From Palleronia sediminis (GTDB taxonomy: Bacteria; Pseudomonadota; Alphaproteobacteria; Rhodobacterales; Rhodobacteraceae): a stretch of 64,000 nucleotides of DNA. Positions 54,995 to 63,194 of the stretch are shown here, piece by piece; the first letter of the stretch is position 1; each line of letters starts with the position of its first letter. The stretch is taken from assembly GCF_004358695.1 (NCBI RefSeq), contig NZ_SNAA01000004.1, forward strand, positions 160,675 to 224,674, given 5' to 3'. The translations under genes and the position numbers were made by a program. The notes under the pieces are model-generated. The model saw only the letters and a list, made by a program, of their open reading frames with translations. It did not search any database and was not told the DNA's origin.

Positions 54995-55936
54995 TCAGGC
55001 GGAACGATGGGCGAGCGCGGCCGAAAGATCGGCCGGCGCCACCGGCCCCAGTTCCGTCAGGATGGCGGTCACAAGGTCCGGCGGCACGATCTCGAGTTCG
55101 GGCGCCGAGGTCGAGGCGACCTCTCCCTCTTTCAGCAGGAAATCATAGGTTCTCGCGTCGGGCGCGGGCAGTTCGGCGGCCATGCGCTTGCCCACCTTGA
55201 AGAGGTCGGCCGCACCATAGACCGCCACGTTGTGCGCCTGTGCCGCTCGGGCGGCGAGGGTCGAGCCGATGGTATTGCTGATCCCGCCGTCCCGCGTGAC
55301 GCTTTCGGCACCCAGAAGCACTGCATCCGATTGCGACATGGCGTATTCCAGTGCCGCGTCGGGCAGGAACAGGATGGGGACGCCCAGATCCGCCAGCGCG
55401 GACATGTAGCGCCGGCCGCCGTCGATGGCGCGGCTTTCGGGGATGACGATGCGGCTCAGCCCGCCACCCGAGGCAAGCGCCCGAACCAGATCGGCCACCG
55501 TGCTGGAATAGTCGTAGATCAACGGATTTCGGCACGCGGACAGCGCCGCGACACCGCGTTCGATCAGTTCCCTTCTCCGGGTGGCGGCGGCCGTATCCCA
55601 GGCCTCGGCCCGTTCCTGGAGGCGTTCGATCGCCTCGGCGGGCGAAAGGTCTTCTATTCCTTCGGTTTGCCAGTTCAGTGCATTGGCCACGATCGGCGCG
55701 CCGACCCCGCGGGTGCGGGCGATGAAACGGGCGAGTTCCATCGCTTCGGTCAAGGCGGTCGGCCGGTCGGCCCGCGCCTTTCGGGCGACGAGCGGTAGCG
55801 CGAGTGCGACGTGGTTGGAGGCGCCCAGCACGCCCTCGTCCACGATATCGCGAAGCCCGTGCATCGTTTCGGCATCCGGGTCCGGCAAATCCGCCTGCCG
55901 CAGGATATCGCGGTATTCGAAACGTCTCTCAGGCAT
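54995..55936 (-). CDS. eIF2B regulatory-subunit / MTR-1-P isomerase superfamily protein
   Basis: 313 residues. The C-terminal Rossmann-like half carries the family pattern: RIVIPESRAIDGGRRYM, then YAMSQSDAVLLGAESVTRDG, then GISNTIGSTLAARAAQAHNV. Isomerases of this fold use a Cys after a TxC motif and an Asp in GADR; here the positions read YDYSST and GAES, so both catalytic residues appear replaced. GAExVxxxGGIxNxIGT is instead the pattern of eIF2B alpha/delta, whose pocket can bind sugar phosphates. It may be an isomerase with altered chemistry or a sugar-phosphate-binding regulator. ATG 55936 has GAGG 7 bases upstream and overlaps the preceding kinase stop by 8 nt. Confidence 0.8.
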   Translation of the reverse strand: MPERRFEYRDILRQADLPDPDAETMHGLRDIVDEGVLGASNHVALALPLVARKARADRPTALTEAMELARFIARTRGVGAPIVANALNWQTEGIEDLSPAEAIERLQERAEAWDTAAATRRRELIERGVAALSACRNPLIYDYSSTVADLVRALASGGGLSRIVIPESRAIDGGRRYMSALADLGVPILFLPDAALEYAMSQSDAVLLGAESVTRDGGISNTIGSTLAARAAQAHNVAVYGAADLFKVGKRMAAELPAPDARTYDFLLKEGEVASTSAPELEIVPPDLVTAILTELGPVAPADLSAALAHRSA

Positions 55937-56858
55937 TCGAGCCCTCACATGATCGGAGTTTCAGGAAATCCTCGACCTCGCGCCGTGTCGGCAATCCTGC
56001 CTGCGCACCGTAACCGCGGGTCGAGATCGCCGCCGCCGCGTTCGCGAAATGCAACGCCGCGAGATCGTCCGCACCGGACAAACGGGCATGTAGGAAGCCC
56101 GCGGCGAACGCGTCGCCCGCACCGGACGTGTCGGTGACGGCGACCTTGTGACCGGCCACATCGAGCAGGGTCGACCCATTTTCGAGCCGAGCACCGCGTT
56201 TCCCGCGGGTCATCACGATGGTCTTGCCATGCCCCGTGGCCAGCGGACCGATGCGGCGTTCGATTTCGCTCCGGCTTTGTTCGCTGACGAAAAGAAGATC
56301 CACGTTTTCGATCAATTCCCCCACCCGGCCGCCGCCTGGCGGAACGTCCGCCGCCTCGAGGTCCAGCGAGACAGAGGCGCCGACGCCTCTTGCCCGGACC
56401 AGGGCCGCTGCGGCGAGATCGTGCTCGGTAAAGGTCAGATGGACGTGATCGACCCCCGCGAAGGCCTCGGGCGTAAGATCGTCGGGCCGGGGCAGGTATG
56501 CCGGGCTCACCGCCTTGACCAGCGATTTTTCGCCCTCGTCATCCACCATGACGACGCAGAAAAACGTGGCCGAACCGTGCCGCGTGGCGACGTGGGAAAG
56601 ATCGAGCCCCTCATTCCCGAGCGACCCGAGGGCCTCTTGCCCCATCGCGTCGTCGCCCACCGCACCGAGGATCCGCGTCCGGGTTCCCAGCCGACAGGCC
56701 CCGACAGCCACATTGGCTGCCATCCCTCCCGCGCTTTGCGCGACCTGCCTGCCATCGACCTTCTGATCCCGTCCGGGCGGGTGCGGAACCCTGAGGATAA
56801 TGTCGATATCTATGTCGCCGAGGCACAGCAGCAGCGGCGTCGTTCCGGCTTGCGTCAT
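55929..56858 (-). CDS. PfkB-family carbohydrate kinase
   Basis: 309 residues, ribokinase type. LLLCLGDIDIDIILRVPHPP opens the fold, SAGGMAANVAVGACRLG is the substrate motif, and VTDTSGAGDAFAAGFLHARL is the ATP/anion-hole motif with the catalytic Asp. It starts one base after the stop of the LacI-PfkB fusion gene, whose kinase half is a relative. Probably phosphorylates the imported sugar or an intermediate. Its stop overlaps the eIF2B-like gene start. Confidence 0.9.
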   Translation of the reverse strand: MTQAGTTPLLLCLGDIDIDIILRVPHPPGRDQKVDGRQVAQSAGGMAANVAVGACRLGTRTRILGAVGDDAMGQEALGSLGNEGLDLSHVATRHGSATFFCVVMVDDEGEKSLVKAVSPAYLPRPDDLTPEAFAGVDHVHLTFTEHDLAAAALVRARGVGASVSLDLEAADVPPGGGRVGELIENVDLLFVSEQSRSEIERRIGPLATGHGKTIVMTRGKRGARLENGSTLLDVAGHKVAVTDTSGAGDAFAAGFLHARLSGADDLAALHFANAAAAISTRGYGAQAGLPTRREVEDFLKLRSCEGSNA

Positions 56859-56859
56859 T

Positions 56860-58050
56860 TCACGCTCCGCCGGCCGTGGCCTGCGCCGAAACCTCGTCCG
56901 TCGTGGGCAGGCGTCCCTGCGCGCCGAGGGCCGAGAGGGACAGGCTCGCCCCCCGAACGGCATGGGAGAGAGCCATCGCGAGATCGCCCTGCGACAGCCA
57001 CGAGGCGAGGAAGATCCCGGTAAAGGCGTCCCCGGCACCGGTCGCGTCAACCACCTCGACGGACGGGGCCGCGCAATGCACCGGCTTTTCGCCCGGTCGA
57101 AGGAGAACCGCCCCCTCGGCACCGCGGGTCAACAGGATGGCACGACAGACGTTTCGCGGTACCAGATCGAAGAACCGCTCGGGCGTCCGGCCGATATCGG
57201 GAATGTCTTCGGTCAGGCGCTCGAAAGAGCCTTGATCGAGGAACAAAAGGTCGAACGTCTCCAGCAGGTCGCGACGATCCGGCAGGTTCCCCTGCGCCAC
57301 ATCGAAACCGGCGGAATGCAGCGACATCAGGTAGCCGGCCGCGCGCAGGTCCTCGCGCATCTCGCGGGCCGCCTGGAAATGGAAACCGTCGAAATGGACG
57401 CAGGCGGGTGCGGCATTCGGTGAACGGCGGGCGAGATGCTGGGCAAGGAAATCCAGAGGTACCTGGAATGGCTCGTTGATGATCGTTCGCCGGCCGCTGC
57501 CTTCGACAAGGACGATGCATCGCGACAATCGGTCGTTGGGCTGCTGCAATGCGCCGCTGGCGTCGACGTTCCGGGCCGTCAGTTCCTCGAGCGCCCACAG
57601 GCTGTCCGCATCGGTGCCCAGATGCGTGACCATTTCCGCACCGATCTCGAGCGGTTCGCCAAGCGCGGCGGCAAAGACGGCGACGTTGGCGGCCGGTCCG
57701 CCCAGCATCTTTTCGATGGAACGGGAGGTCGTCCGGTCGCCGAACCGGGGGACGGCGTCGATCCTGACCATGTAGTCGATCGAAATATAGCCCACCGAGA
57801 TCAATCGCGGCCGATCGGGCCGCGAGGTGCGCTCGGCACGCGGACGATGCGCGATGAGCGCTCGGGCGAGGCTGTTGGGACGGTAGCCGAGTTCGGCCAC
57901 GGCCTCGCGCACGGCCTGTCGTGCGCGCGCAGAAACCGACTTGCTATCGTTCAGGACATGGGAAACGGTCCCCACCGAAACGCCGGCCTTGAGCGCGACA
58001 TCGCGGATCGTCGCCCGACGGCCGGGAGCTGAACCTTGGCTTTGTGACAT
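56860..58050 (-). CDS. LacI-type DNA-binding domain fused to a PfkB sugar kinase
   Basis: 396 residues. Residues ~13-66 are a full LacI helix-turn-helix and hinge helix ([40 protein letters not shown]). Residues ~80-390 are not the usual periplasmic-binding-protein-like effector domain but a PfkB kinase: [47 protein letters not shown], and [20 protein letters not shown] with the catalytic Asp retained. The frame is continuous across the joint. It lies behind the operator TGAAACGTTTCA, so it should repress itself and the ABC operon. The kinase pocket probably senses, and may phosphorylate, the inducing sugar. Confidence 0.9.
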   Translation of the reverse strand: MSQSQGSAPGRRATIRDVALKAGVSVGTVSHVLNDSKSVSARARQAVREAVAELGYRPNSLARALIAHRPRAERTSRPDRPRLISVGYISIDYMVRIDAVPRFGDRTTSRSIEKMLGGPAANVAVFAAALGEPLEIGAEMVTHLGTDADSLWALEELTARNVDASGALQQPNDRLSRCIVLVEGSGRRTIINEPFQVPLDFLAQHLARRSPNAAPACVHFDGFHFQAAREMREDLRAAGYLMSLHSAGFDVAQGNLPDRRDLLETFDLLFLDQGSFERLTEDIPDIGRTPERFFDLVPRNVCRAILLTRGAEGAVLLRPGEKPVHCAAPSVEVVDATGAGDAFTGIFLASWLSQGDLAMALSHAVRGASLSLSALGAQGRLPTTDEVSAQATAGGA

Positions 58051-58082
58051 TCCCGTTTCGCCGCCCTGTTGCCGCAGACCGC

Positions 58083-58117
58083 TTGAAACGTTTCACCCTT
58101 TGAGGACGGGCTGTCAA
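58083..58117 (-). promoter_or_regulatory. Promoter and operator of the LacI-PfkB operon
   Basis: On the - strand, a -35 TTGACA (58117-58112) is followed after 16 bp by the palindrome TGAAACGTTTCA (58084-58095). The palindrome thus occupies the -10 position, where a bound repressor would block RNA polymerase. The surrounding 15-mer GGTGAAACGTTTCAA is identical to the one before the ABC operon, in the same orientation relative to transcription. Confidence 0.8.
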
Positions 58118-58213
58118 CTCCACCCGCCGGCAGGGGCGAGATCCGCCAGGAGTATCGGAAAGCGACCGGACGCAGCCAATGGCGGCGATCATGATTGAGG
58201 ATCCTGCAGACCG

Positions 58214-59851
58214 CTATTCCCCGCGTTCGGAAATCCGGGCGAGATGCTCGAAGAGACGGGCGACGGCTTCGGCGCCGGGGTCGGTGTGCCCCTGTAGCTG
58301 CCGCGCGCTGATATAGGATGCCCGCCCGGCTTTGGCTTCGGTCATCTCGGCGGTCCGATCGGCGCCCGAACGCGCTGCCCTTGCCGCGTGCCCGAGTCCC
58401 TTGTCCAGCTCGTCGAGCGCGGGTTTCAGAGCGTCGATCATCGTGCGGTCGCCCAGATCGGCGCCGCCGATCTCGCTCATGCGGGCCAGCCCGGTTCTCA
58501 AGGCACCGCGCATGGGCATTCCGCTCGACGACGCATCGCCGGCTGCAGCAAAGAAAATGGCCAGCAGCACGCCGGACGATCCGCCCATCGTCTGGCTCAG
58601 TTCCTGACCAATGGCGCGATAAAGCTGGGTCTGATCGGCGAGCGGCAGACGATCCATGCTGTCCAGCAGGGCCCGCGCCGCGTTGGCCAGCGTCGTGCCG
58701 GTATCGCCATCGCCCGTTTTCGCGTCGAGCGCGTTCAGATCGCCTTCGGCGTCGATCAGGACCTTGCAGCATTCCTCGAGAAAGGCGGCGGCTGCGGCAT
58801 TGCTCGATGGCATCGCCTTGATCGGGGCGAGCCCGTCGGGAAGCGGCAGGACCGTCTCGGGTGCCATCGCGACCATGCCCGGCCACGCGGTCACGCCGCA
58901 AGGTGCGGCCAGCAAGGCCAGTTCGTCCTCGGTCGCCGCCAGCAGGGATACGGATACGCCGTGCATGTCGAGCGATGTCATCAGGGGCGCGGGACCGATA
59001 AGGTGGCCGATCCGCGCCCCGATCCCGGAGCGCTGGACCTCGTTCGTAAGCAGCGACATTTCCAGCGTGGACGTTCCGCCGAGGTTGTTCACGAGAGCGA
59101 CCTGCGGGCCGTCGGATATGGCGGGAGCGAGCCTGTCCATCATGGTGGCGATCGCCGTGCGGGCGTCTTCGTAGTCGACCTGTTCGACGCCGGACTCGCC
59201 ATGTATGCCCAACCCCACCTCCGCCTTGCCTGCCTCGATCCTGTTTTCCTTGGGCGATCCGGGGACGGTGCAGGTGTCGAGCGACATTCCTATGCTGTGG
59301 ATCCGGGCGATCACACCGCGCGCCGCGGCGGCGACAGTGTCGAGATCCGCGCCGGTTTCGGCCAGCGCACCGGCGATCTTGTGCACGAAAAGCGTTCCCG
59401 CAAGCCCGCGGGCCTGCGGAAGATCCGGCAGAGCCACATCGTCATCGACGACGACCATCTCGACCCGCCGGCCGAAGCCGCGTGCGCGCTCGGTCGCGAG
59501 ACCGAAATTCAGACGATCGCCGGTGTAGTTCTTGACGATCAGAAGACAGCCCGCCTCGCCGGTCACGGCGAGGATACCCGCCAGAACCGCATCCACCGAG
59601 GGGGACGCGAACACATCCCCGCAGACTGCGGCGGTCAGCATACCCCGCCCGACGAAACCTGCGTGGGCGGGTTCGTGTCCCGAACCGCCGCCCGATACCA
59701 ACGCCACCCCGGAACGATCCCAGTCGGCGCGGATCACGACGCGGATATGCGGATAGCCATCGAGCCGTGCAAGCGTGCCGCCCGATGCGGCAAGCATGCC
59801 TGAAATGGCATCGGTGACGATCGTGTCCTTGCCGTTCATGAAATGGGCCAT
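58214..59851 (-). CDS. One-chain dihydroxyacetone-kinase-family enzyme (DhaK-DhaL fusion)
   Basis: 545 residues. N-terminal DhaK domain (about 1-330): VSGGGSGHEPAHAGFVG and the substrate-binding His in GLGIHGESGVEQV. C-terminal DhaL ATP-binding domain (about 350-545): AKTGDGDTGTTLANAA and MGGSSGVLLAIFFAAAGD. This is the ATP-dependent form. Relatives phosphorylate dihydroxyacetone, glyceraldehyde or erythrulose. It follows a MalK-type ATPase gene by 10 bp, so the substrate probably comes from that transporter. Start MAHFMNGKD chosen; MNGKD four codons on is possible. Confidence 0.9.
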   Translation of the reverse strand: MAHFMNGKDTIVTDAISGMLAASGGTLARLDGYPHIRVVIRADWDRSGVALVSGGGSGHEPAHAGFVGRGMLTAAVCGDVFASPSVDAVLAGILAVTGEAGCLLIVKNYTGDRLNFGLATERARGFGRRVEMVVVDDDVALPDLPQARGLAGTLFVHKIAGALAETGADLDTVAAAARGVIARIHSIGMSLDTCTVPGSPKENRIEAGKAEVGLGIHGESGVEQVDYEDARTAIATMMDRLAPAISDGPQVALVNNLGGTSTLEMSLLTNEVQRSGIGARIGHLIGPAPLMTSLDMHGVSVSLLAATEDELALLAAPCGVTAWPGMVAMAPETVLPLPDGLAPIKAMPSSNAAAAAFLEECCKVLIDAEGDLNALDAKTGDGDTGTTLANAARALLDSMDRLPLADQTQLYRAIGQELSQTMGGSSGVLLAIFFAAAGDASSSGMPMRGALRTGLARMSEIGGADLGDRTMIDALKPALDELDKGLGHAARAARSGADRTAEMTEAKAGRASYISARQLQGHTDPGAEAVARLFEHLARISERGE

Positions 59852-59861
59852 CGAATATTCC

Positions 59862-60857
59862 TCAGACAATTCGTGCGCCGTCGGCGCCGAAATAAAGCGG
59901 GTTGCGGGGGCGGATCTTGACGGTATCGCCGCTGGTGAGGTCGGTATGGGCATCGGTGACCGTGACGACGTCGTGATCGCGCAGGTTCAGGTGCAGGCGG
60001 GTCTGATCGCCCAGCCGCTCGACCCGCCGCACGATGGCCTCGGTGCCGTCGCCCTGCGCGATATGTTCGGGCCGAAGCCCGATATAGACGGCGCGATCGG
60101 GGGCGCCGCCAAAGAGTCCGGCCGGCAGGACGTTGATGCGAGGCTGTCCCAGACGGCCGGCGGCATAGATGCTGACCGGTTCCTCGTATACCTCGCGCGG
60201 GGGGCCGAATTGCACGAGCCGCCCGCGATCCAGCACGCCCACATGCGTGGCCATGGTCATCGCCTCGATCTGGTCGTGGGTCACATACAGCATCGTCGCG
60301 CCCGTATTGGCCTGAATGCCCTTCAACTCGATCCGAAGGTCCGACCGGAGTTTGGCGTCCAGCGAACTGAGCGGCTCGTCCATCAGGAACACCGCCGGAT
60401 CGCGAACCAGTGCCCGCCCGATCGAGACGCGTTGCATCTCGCCGCCCGACAGGGCCGTCGCGCGGTTGTCGAGCTTGTGCGAGATCTGGAGCATCTCGGC
60501 GACCTCGGCCACCTTGCGGGCGATCTCGTCTTTTGGCGTCCGCAGAACCGGCGATTTAAGGGGAAAGGCCAGATTGTCGCGCACGCTGAGATGGGGATAG
60601 AGCGAGTATTGCTGGAATACCATCGCCACGTCCCGCTGCGCCGGTGCGAAACCGGCCATCGGCCGGCCGCCGATGGCAACGGTGCCGCTATCGGGAACGT
60701 CCAGCCCCGAGACCATGCGCAGGGTGGTAGTTTTTCCGGCCCCCGTCGGGCCCAGCAGAACCACAAAGGATCCGTCGGGTACGGTCAACGATACATCCTC
60801 GAGGGCCAGATCGTTTCCAAAACGCTTGGATACCGACTCCAATACCACTTCAGCCAT
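59862..60857 (-). CDS. ABC transporter ATPase 2 (MalK/UgpC-type)
   Basis: 331 residues. Walker A GPTGAGKTTTLR, signature LSGGEMQRVSIGRAL, Walker B VFLMDEPLSSLD, then a C-terminal OB/TOBE regulatory domain with VYIGLRPEHIAQGD. Overlaps the preceding ATPase gene by 8 nt. Two different ATPases in one operon is the layout of glycerol-type (GlpST) and some polyol transporters, implying a heterodimeric motor. Confidence 0.93.
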   Translation of the reverse strand: MAEVVLESVSKRFGNDLALEDVSLTVPDGSFVVLLGPTGAGKTTTLRMVSGLDVPDSGTVAIGGRPMAGFAPAQRDVAMVFQQYSLYPHLSVRDNLAFPLKSPVLRTPKDEIARKVAEVAEMLQISHKLDNRATALSGGEMQRVSIGRALVRDPAVFLMDEPLSSLDAKLRSDLRIELKGIQANTGATMLYVTHDQIEAMTMATHVGVLDRGRLVQFGPPREVYEEPVSIYAAGRLGQPRINVLPAGLFGGAPDRAVYIGLRPEHIAQGDGTEAIVRRVERLGDQTRLHLNLRDHDVVTVTDAHTDLTSGDTVKIRPRNPLYFGADGARIV

Positions 60858-61947
60858 GGGTCAGGACCTCGCGGTTGGCGGTCGATACAAGCGCGCGCCC
60901 GGATCCCGCATCGAACACGGTCAGGGTCCGCGCGTCGAACTCCAGCCCCACGGTGTCGCCGACCTGCACCGGGTCGGATGACGCGACCCGCGCCTTGACC
61001 TGGCCGTTCGGCGTCTTCAGCGTGACGATCTGCGTTGTGCCCAGATATTCGCTTGCCGCGATCCGCCCCCGGTATGCCCCGCTGTCGGTCAGCCGGACAT
61101 GCTCGGGCCGTACGCCGAGCGTAAGTTTACCGCTTGCCCCGTCGATCTGGCGCGGAACCCCGATCGTCGCGTCGCCCAACCGAATGCTGTCTGTGCCCTT
61201 GTCCATGACCGCGTTGAAATCGAGGAAATTCATGGGCGGCGAGCCGATGAACTCGGCGACGAATCTGGTCGCCGGCCAGTCGTAGATCTGCTGCGGCACA
61301 CCGAACTGTTCGACGACGCCGTGGTTCATCACCACGATCTTGTCCCCCATCTGCATCGCCTCGAGTTGATCGTGGGTCACGTAAACGGTGGTCGCCCCCA
61401 TCCGATCGTGCAGCGCCCGCAGCTCCTCGGACATCCGTTCGCGGAACTCGGCATCGAGTGCGCCGAGGGGTTCGTCCATGAGAAACGCCTTGGGTTCGCG
61501 GACGATGGCGCGGCCCAACGCGACCCGTTGCCGGTCGCCGCCCGAAAGACGGCCGACAGGGCGATCGAGCATGTCCTCGATGCCGAGGATGCGTGCGACC
61601 TCGGTCACCCTGCGCTTGACCTCGGCGCGTTTCATCCCCTGGCTTCGCAGCGGATAGCTGATGTTCTTGCGGACGTTCATATGCGGATACAGAGCGAACA
61701 TCTGAAAGACGAAAGCGATGTCGCGCTGGCTCGCCGGTTTCTGGCCGACCTCCTCGCCATCTATGTAGATTTCGCCGGATGTCGGGAGTTCGAGTCCAGC
61801 CAGCATGCGCAGCGTCGTCGTCTTGCCGCAGCCGGAAGGCCCAAGAAGCATGAAGAACTCGCCGTCCTCCACCGTGAAGCTCGAGGATTTCACGGCCGTG
61901 AAGCTGCCGAAATCCTTGCGGACGTTCTGAATGCGGATCTGGGCCAT
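60850..61947 (-). CDS. ABC transporter ATPase 1 (MalK/UgpC-type)
   Basis: 365 residues. Walker A GPSGCGKTTTLR, signature LSGGDRQRVALGRAI, Walker B AFLMDEPLGALD, and TOBE domains with TLGVRPEHVRLTDSG. Paired with ATPase 2. It follows the small membrane gene with a 3-bp gap. Confidence 0.93.
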   Translation of the reverse strand: MAQIRIQNVRKDFGSFTAVKSSSFTVEDGEFFMLLGPSGCGKTTTLRMLAGLELPTSGEIYIDGEEVGQKPASQRDIAFVFQMFALYPHMNVRKNISYPLRSQGMKRAEVKRRVTEVARILGIEDMLDRPVGRLSGGDRQRVALGRAIVREPKAFLMDEPLGALDAEFRERMSEELRALHDRMGATTVYVTHDQLEAMQMGDKIVVMNHGVVEQFGVPQQIYDWPATRFVAEFIGSPPMNFLDFNAVMDKGTDSIRLGDATIGVPRQIDGASGKLTLGVRPEHVRLTDSGAYRGRIAASEYLGTTQIVTLKTPNGQVKARVASSDPVQVGDTVGLEFDARTLTVFDAGSGRALVSTANREVLTHG

Positions 61948-61950
61948 CGA

Positions 61951-62259
61951 CTACTCCGGGAAATGACTGACGATCAGGAACATGACCGTTCCCGTCAGTG
62001 TCACGGCGAACGACCAGCTATAGGCCCAAAGGAAAAAGGGCTGCATCAGCATGACCACTCCCAGCCCGATCAGGATCGACGCCGCCATCTCCCATGGGCC
62101 CCGTACGAAGATCCGCGCAGCGGGATGGGCGCGGTAGCCGCGATCGTGTTCGCCGCGCGTATCCTCGACGGTCGGTTTCGGCGCCCCGGCCCGTTCGCGC
62201 CGTTTCTGCGCGCGGGTCAGGCTTTCGTCATCGTCGAATGGCGACTTTGCGTCTGTCAT
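61951..62259 (-). CDS. Small two-helix membrane protein of the ABC operon
   Basis: 102 residues: a charged N-terminal half (MTDAKSPFDDDESLTRAQKR) and two hydrophobic segments (MAASILIGLGVVMLMQPFFL and YSWSFAVTLTGTVMFLIVSH). Its start overlaps the upstream permease stop (ATGA). Small membrane proteins are found in the same place in some polyol/glycerol-type ABC operons; the role is unknown. Confidence 0.8.
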   Translation of the reverse strand: MTDAKSPFDDDESLTRAQKRRERAGAPKPTVEDTRGEHDRGYRAHPAARIFVRGPWEMAASILIGLGVVMLMQPFFLWAYSWSFAVTLTGTVMFLIVSHFPE

Positions 62260-63194
62260 TTGCGAACCGCTCCGAACGTGATCCCGCGCAACAGGTGCTT
62301 TCGCAGGAGAATTGTGAAAACCATGACCGGCACGAGGAAGATCGTGGCGCCGGCCGCCACGGCGGGCCAGTCCTTGCCGCCGACGCAGATGATGGTGGGA
62401 ATGAAGGGCGGCGCCGTCTGCGCCGTTCCGCTCGTCAGAAGAACCGCAAAGGCGTATTCGTTCCAGGCGAAGATGAGGCAGAAGATCGCGGTCGAGGCGA
62501 TGCCGGTCGCGGCCTGTGGCAGCACGACCTTCCAGAAGGCCTGGAACCTCGTATAGCCGTCGATCAATGCCGCTTCTTCGTATTCCACGGGGATCTCGTC
62601 GATGAACCCCTTCAGAAGCCATACCGAAAGCGACAGGTTCACCGCGGTGTAAAGCAGGATCATCCCCAGATGCGTGTCGTTGAGTCCGAGCTGGCGGAAC
62701 ATCAGAAAGATGGGGATGGCGACAGCGATAGGCGGCATCATCCGCGTGCTCAGGATAAAGAACATCAGGTCGTCCTTGAGCGGCACGCGGAACCGGCTGA
62801 ACGCGTAGGCCGCCATGGTGCCCAGCACCATGGTCAGGAAGGTCGAGCCGAAGCCGATGATGACCGAGTTCAGGAACCGCTCTCCGTAGCGCGACGGCCC
62901 GGCGATCACCATGCGGCTATCCCGCACGATCTGATCGTACCACGTTTCGGGCGGCGGCAAGGCTGCGAACGCCTCGTCGGTGACGCGGGTTCGAGTGGTA
63001 AAGAGGTTCACGTAGCCTTCCAGCGACGGCTCGAAGAAGACTTTCGGCGGGTAGGCGATGGCATCGGACGGGGATTTGAAACCCGTCGCGATGATCCAGA
63101 CGAGCGGCAGCAGCGTGATTATCGCATATCCCGCGACGAGGATCCCGGCGATTATCTTTGTGCGGCGTGCAGGCTCGGTGACCGAAAAGCTCAT
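62256..63194 (-). CDS. ABC transporter permease (MalG-type)
   Basis: 312 residues, six hydrophobic segments. The EAA loop that contacts the ATPase is visible as EYEEAALIDGYTRFQAFWKV. N-terminal TM near residues 14-36 (AGILVAGYAIITLLPLVWII). Coupled upstream (overlap with the MalF-type gene) and downstream (ATGA). Confidence 0.93.
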   Translation of the reverse strand: MSFSVTEPARRTKIIAGILVAGYAIITLLPLVWIIATGFKSPSDAIAYPPKVFFEPSLEGYVNLFTTRTRVTDEAFAALPPPETWYDQIVRDSRMVIAGPSRYGERFLNSVIIGFGSTFLTMVLGTMAAYAFSRFRVPLKDDLMFFILSTRMMPPIAVAIPIFLMFRQLGLNDTHLGMILLYTAVNLSLSVWLLKGFIDEIPVEYEEAALIDGYTRFQAFWKVVLPQAATGIASTAIFCLIFAWNEYAFAVLLTSGTAQTAPPFIPTIICVGGKDWPAVAAGATIFLVPVMVFTILLRKHLLRGITFGAVRK

